40,061 nt of DNA from contig NZ_BAABGM010000032.1 of the NCBI RefSeq assembly GCF_039541575.1, positions 1 through 40,061 of the forward strand, given 5' to 3'. Shown piece by piece: positions 39,670 through 40,061 of this stretch. Position numbers and translations under genes: made by a program. Source of the stretch: Fodinibacter luteus (GTDB taxonomy: Bacteria; Actinomycetota; Actinomycetes; Actinomycetales; Dermatophilaceae). How positions within the stretch are numbered: position 1 is the stretch's first letter; the number at the start of each line of letters is the position of its first letter. Under the pieces are notes generated by a model. That model was not told where the DNA came from and searched no databases. It saw only the letters and a program-made list of their open reading frames with translations.

Positions 39670-39966
39670 TCAGTCCTGGTCGAGGATCCGGGGGACGGAG
39701 AAGCGCTGCTGCTCGGACTCCGGCGCGCCGGACAGGGCGTCCTCGGGCGAGAGCGAGGGGCGGACGACGTCGGGGCGCGTGACGTTGACGATCGGCATCG
39801 GGTGGCTCATCGGCTCGACGTCGGCGATCGGCGCCTGCTGCACCGTTGCGACCGCCTCGAGGATGACGCCGAGCTCGCCGACCATCCGGTCGAGCTCGGC
39901 GTCGGAGAGGTCGATGCGGGCGAGACCGGCGAGGTGCGCCACGTCGTCACGGGTGAGGTCGGCCAT
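39670..39966 (-). CDS. gatC: Asp-tRNA(Asn)/Glu-tRNA(Gln) amidotransferase subunit C
   Basis: This is the 98-residue GatC, which wraps around GatA and GatB to stabilise the complex. LTRDDVAHLAGLARIDLSDAELDRMVGELGVILEAV forms the family's N-terminal helical pair (seen at 4-39). IADVEPMSHPMPIVNVTRPD and the C-terminal FSVPRILDQ are the conserved extended belt. It is first in the gatC-gatA-gatB operon. No SD is visible. A TAGACT box at 39974-39979 lies seven bases before the ATG, so the operon mRNA is probably leaderless. Confidence 0.97.
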   Translation of the reverse strand: MADLTRDDVAHLAGLARIDLSDAELDRMVGELGVILEAVATVQQAPIADVEPMSHPMPIVNVTRPDVVRPSLSPEDALSGAPESEQQRFSVPRILDQD

Positions 39967-39973
39967 GCGGGTC

Positions 39974-39979
39974 AGTCTA
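39974..39979 (-). promoter_or_regulatory. Putative -10 box of the gatCAB operon
   Basis: TAGACT on the minus strand fits TANNNT and is seven bases above the gatC ATG. No convincing -35 is present. The remaining sequence to 40061 is G-rich, and I see nothing else in it. Confidence 0.45.
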
Positions 39980-40061
39980 TGGGTCCGTGGGGCGGGCGCC
40001 GTGGCGGGCGACGCAGGGGCGGTGGGGCGGGCGAGGCGGGGGGCGGCCGGTGGGCGGGCGC

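Overview
The window is about 40 kb of very GC-rich bacterial DNA with strong C/G preference at third codon positions, many GTG starts and TANNNT-type -10 boxes. It also carries GatCAB, an ECF sigma factor with an RskA-type anti-sigma, and a DUF222/HNH-type protein start. Together these indicate an actinobacterium. The gene content fits the order Micrococcales and perhaps Intrasporangiaceae-like organisms, but the family is inference. It reads as ordinary chromosome: I see no tRNA, rRNA, CRISPR array, transposase, phage or plasmid gene.

Layout. (1) 1-304: the start of a probable DUF222/HNH protein running off the left edge. (2) 432-1953: a three-gene operon (ArsR regulator, AHSA1/SRPBCC protein, TIGR03086 protein) behind a promoter bracketed by two near-identical palindromic operators. 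(3) 1978-9085: a DUF72 gene, then a tight minus-strand operon transcribed from a GntR/FCD regulator through a glutamine-synthetase-like ligase, aldehyde dehydrogenase, SDR, class-I amidotransferase hydrolase and metallo-beta-lactamase-fold enzyme. This looks like a gamma-glutamylated amine (putrescine-like) catabolic pathway. (4) 9132-25087: branched-chain amino acid and serine biosynthesis (ilvE, leuB, serA, ilvC, ilvN, ilvB, ilvD), mixed with a glycosyltransferase, small and large membrane proteins and an ABC exporter. (5) 25139-26588: an ECF sigma factor and its anti-sigma. (6) 26695-30624: a short TspO-like membrane protein and an MMPL transporter, divergent from a MarR regulator and an SDR. 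(7) 30720-33943: membrane and hypothetical proteins, a SixA-like phosphatase and a DUF937 protein. (8) 34052-36222: the AhpC/AhpF peroxide-reducing pair. (9) 36519-39966: gatCAB, the Glu-tRNA(Gln)/Asp-tRNA(Asn) amidotransferase.

The most informative non-coding structures are two leader-peptide arrangements for branched-chain amino acid genes. Upstream of ilvBN is a good promoter, an 11-codon leader (MARVLVLPRRV) with rare Val and Leu codons, a hairpin and a clear intrinsic terminator. Upstream of leuB is a promoter, a 17-codon ORF (MQRREGLLLIPGRGEVR), mutually exclusive hairpins and an unannotatable 31-codon gene with a strong Shine-Dalgarno. In both cases the start codon lies 6-7 bases below the -10 box, so both leaders may be leaderless. 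The same -10-to-start geometry appears at the GntR gene, leuB, ilvD and gatC.

Other noteworthy signals are a roughly 50-fold recurrence of GGATGCC/GGCATCC, two very long intergenic hairpins behind ilvC and gatB, and a two-copy 40-bp direct repeat near serA. I did not find an obviously new defence or mobile system.
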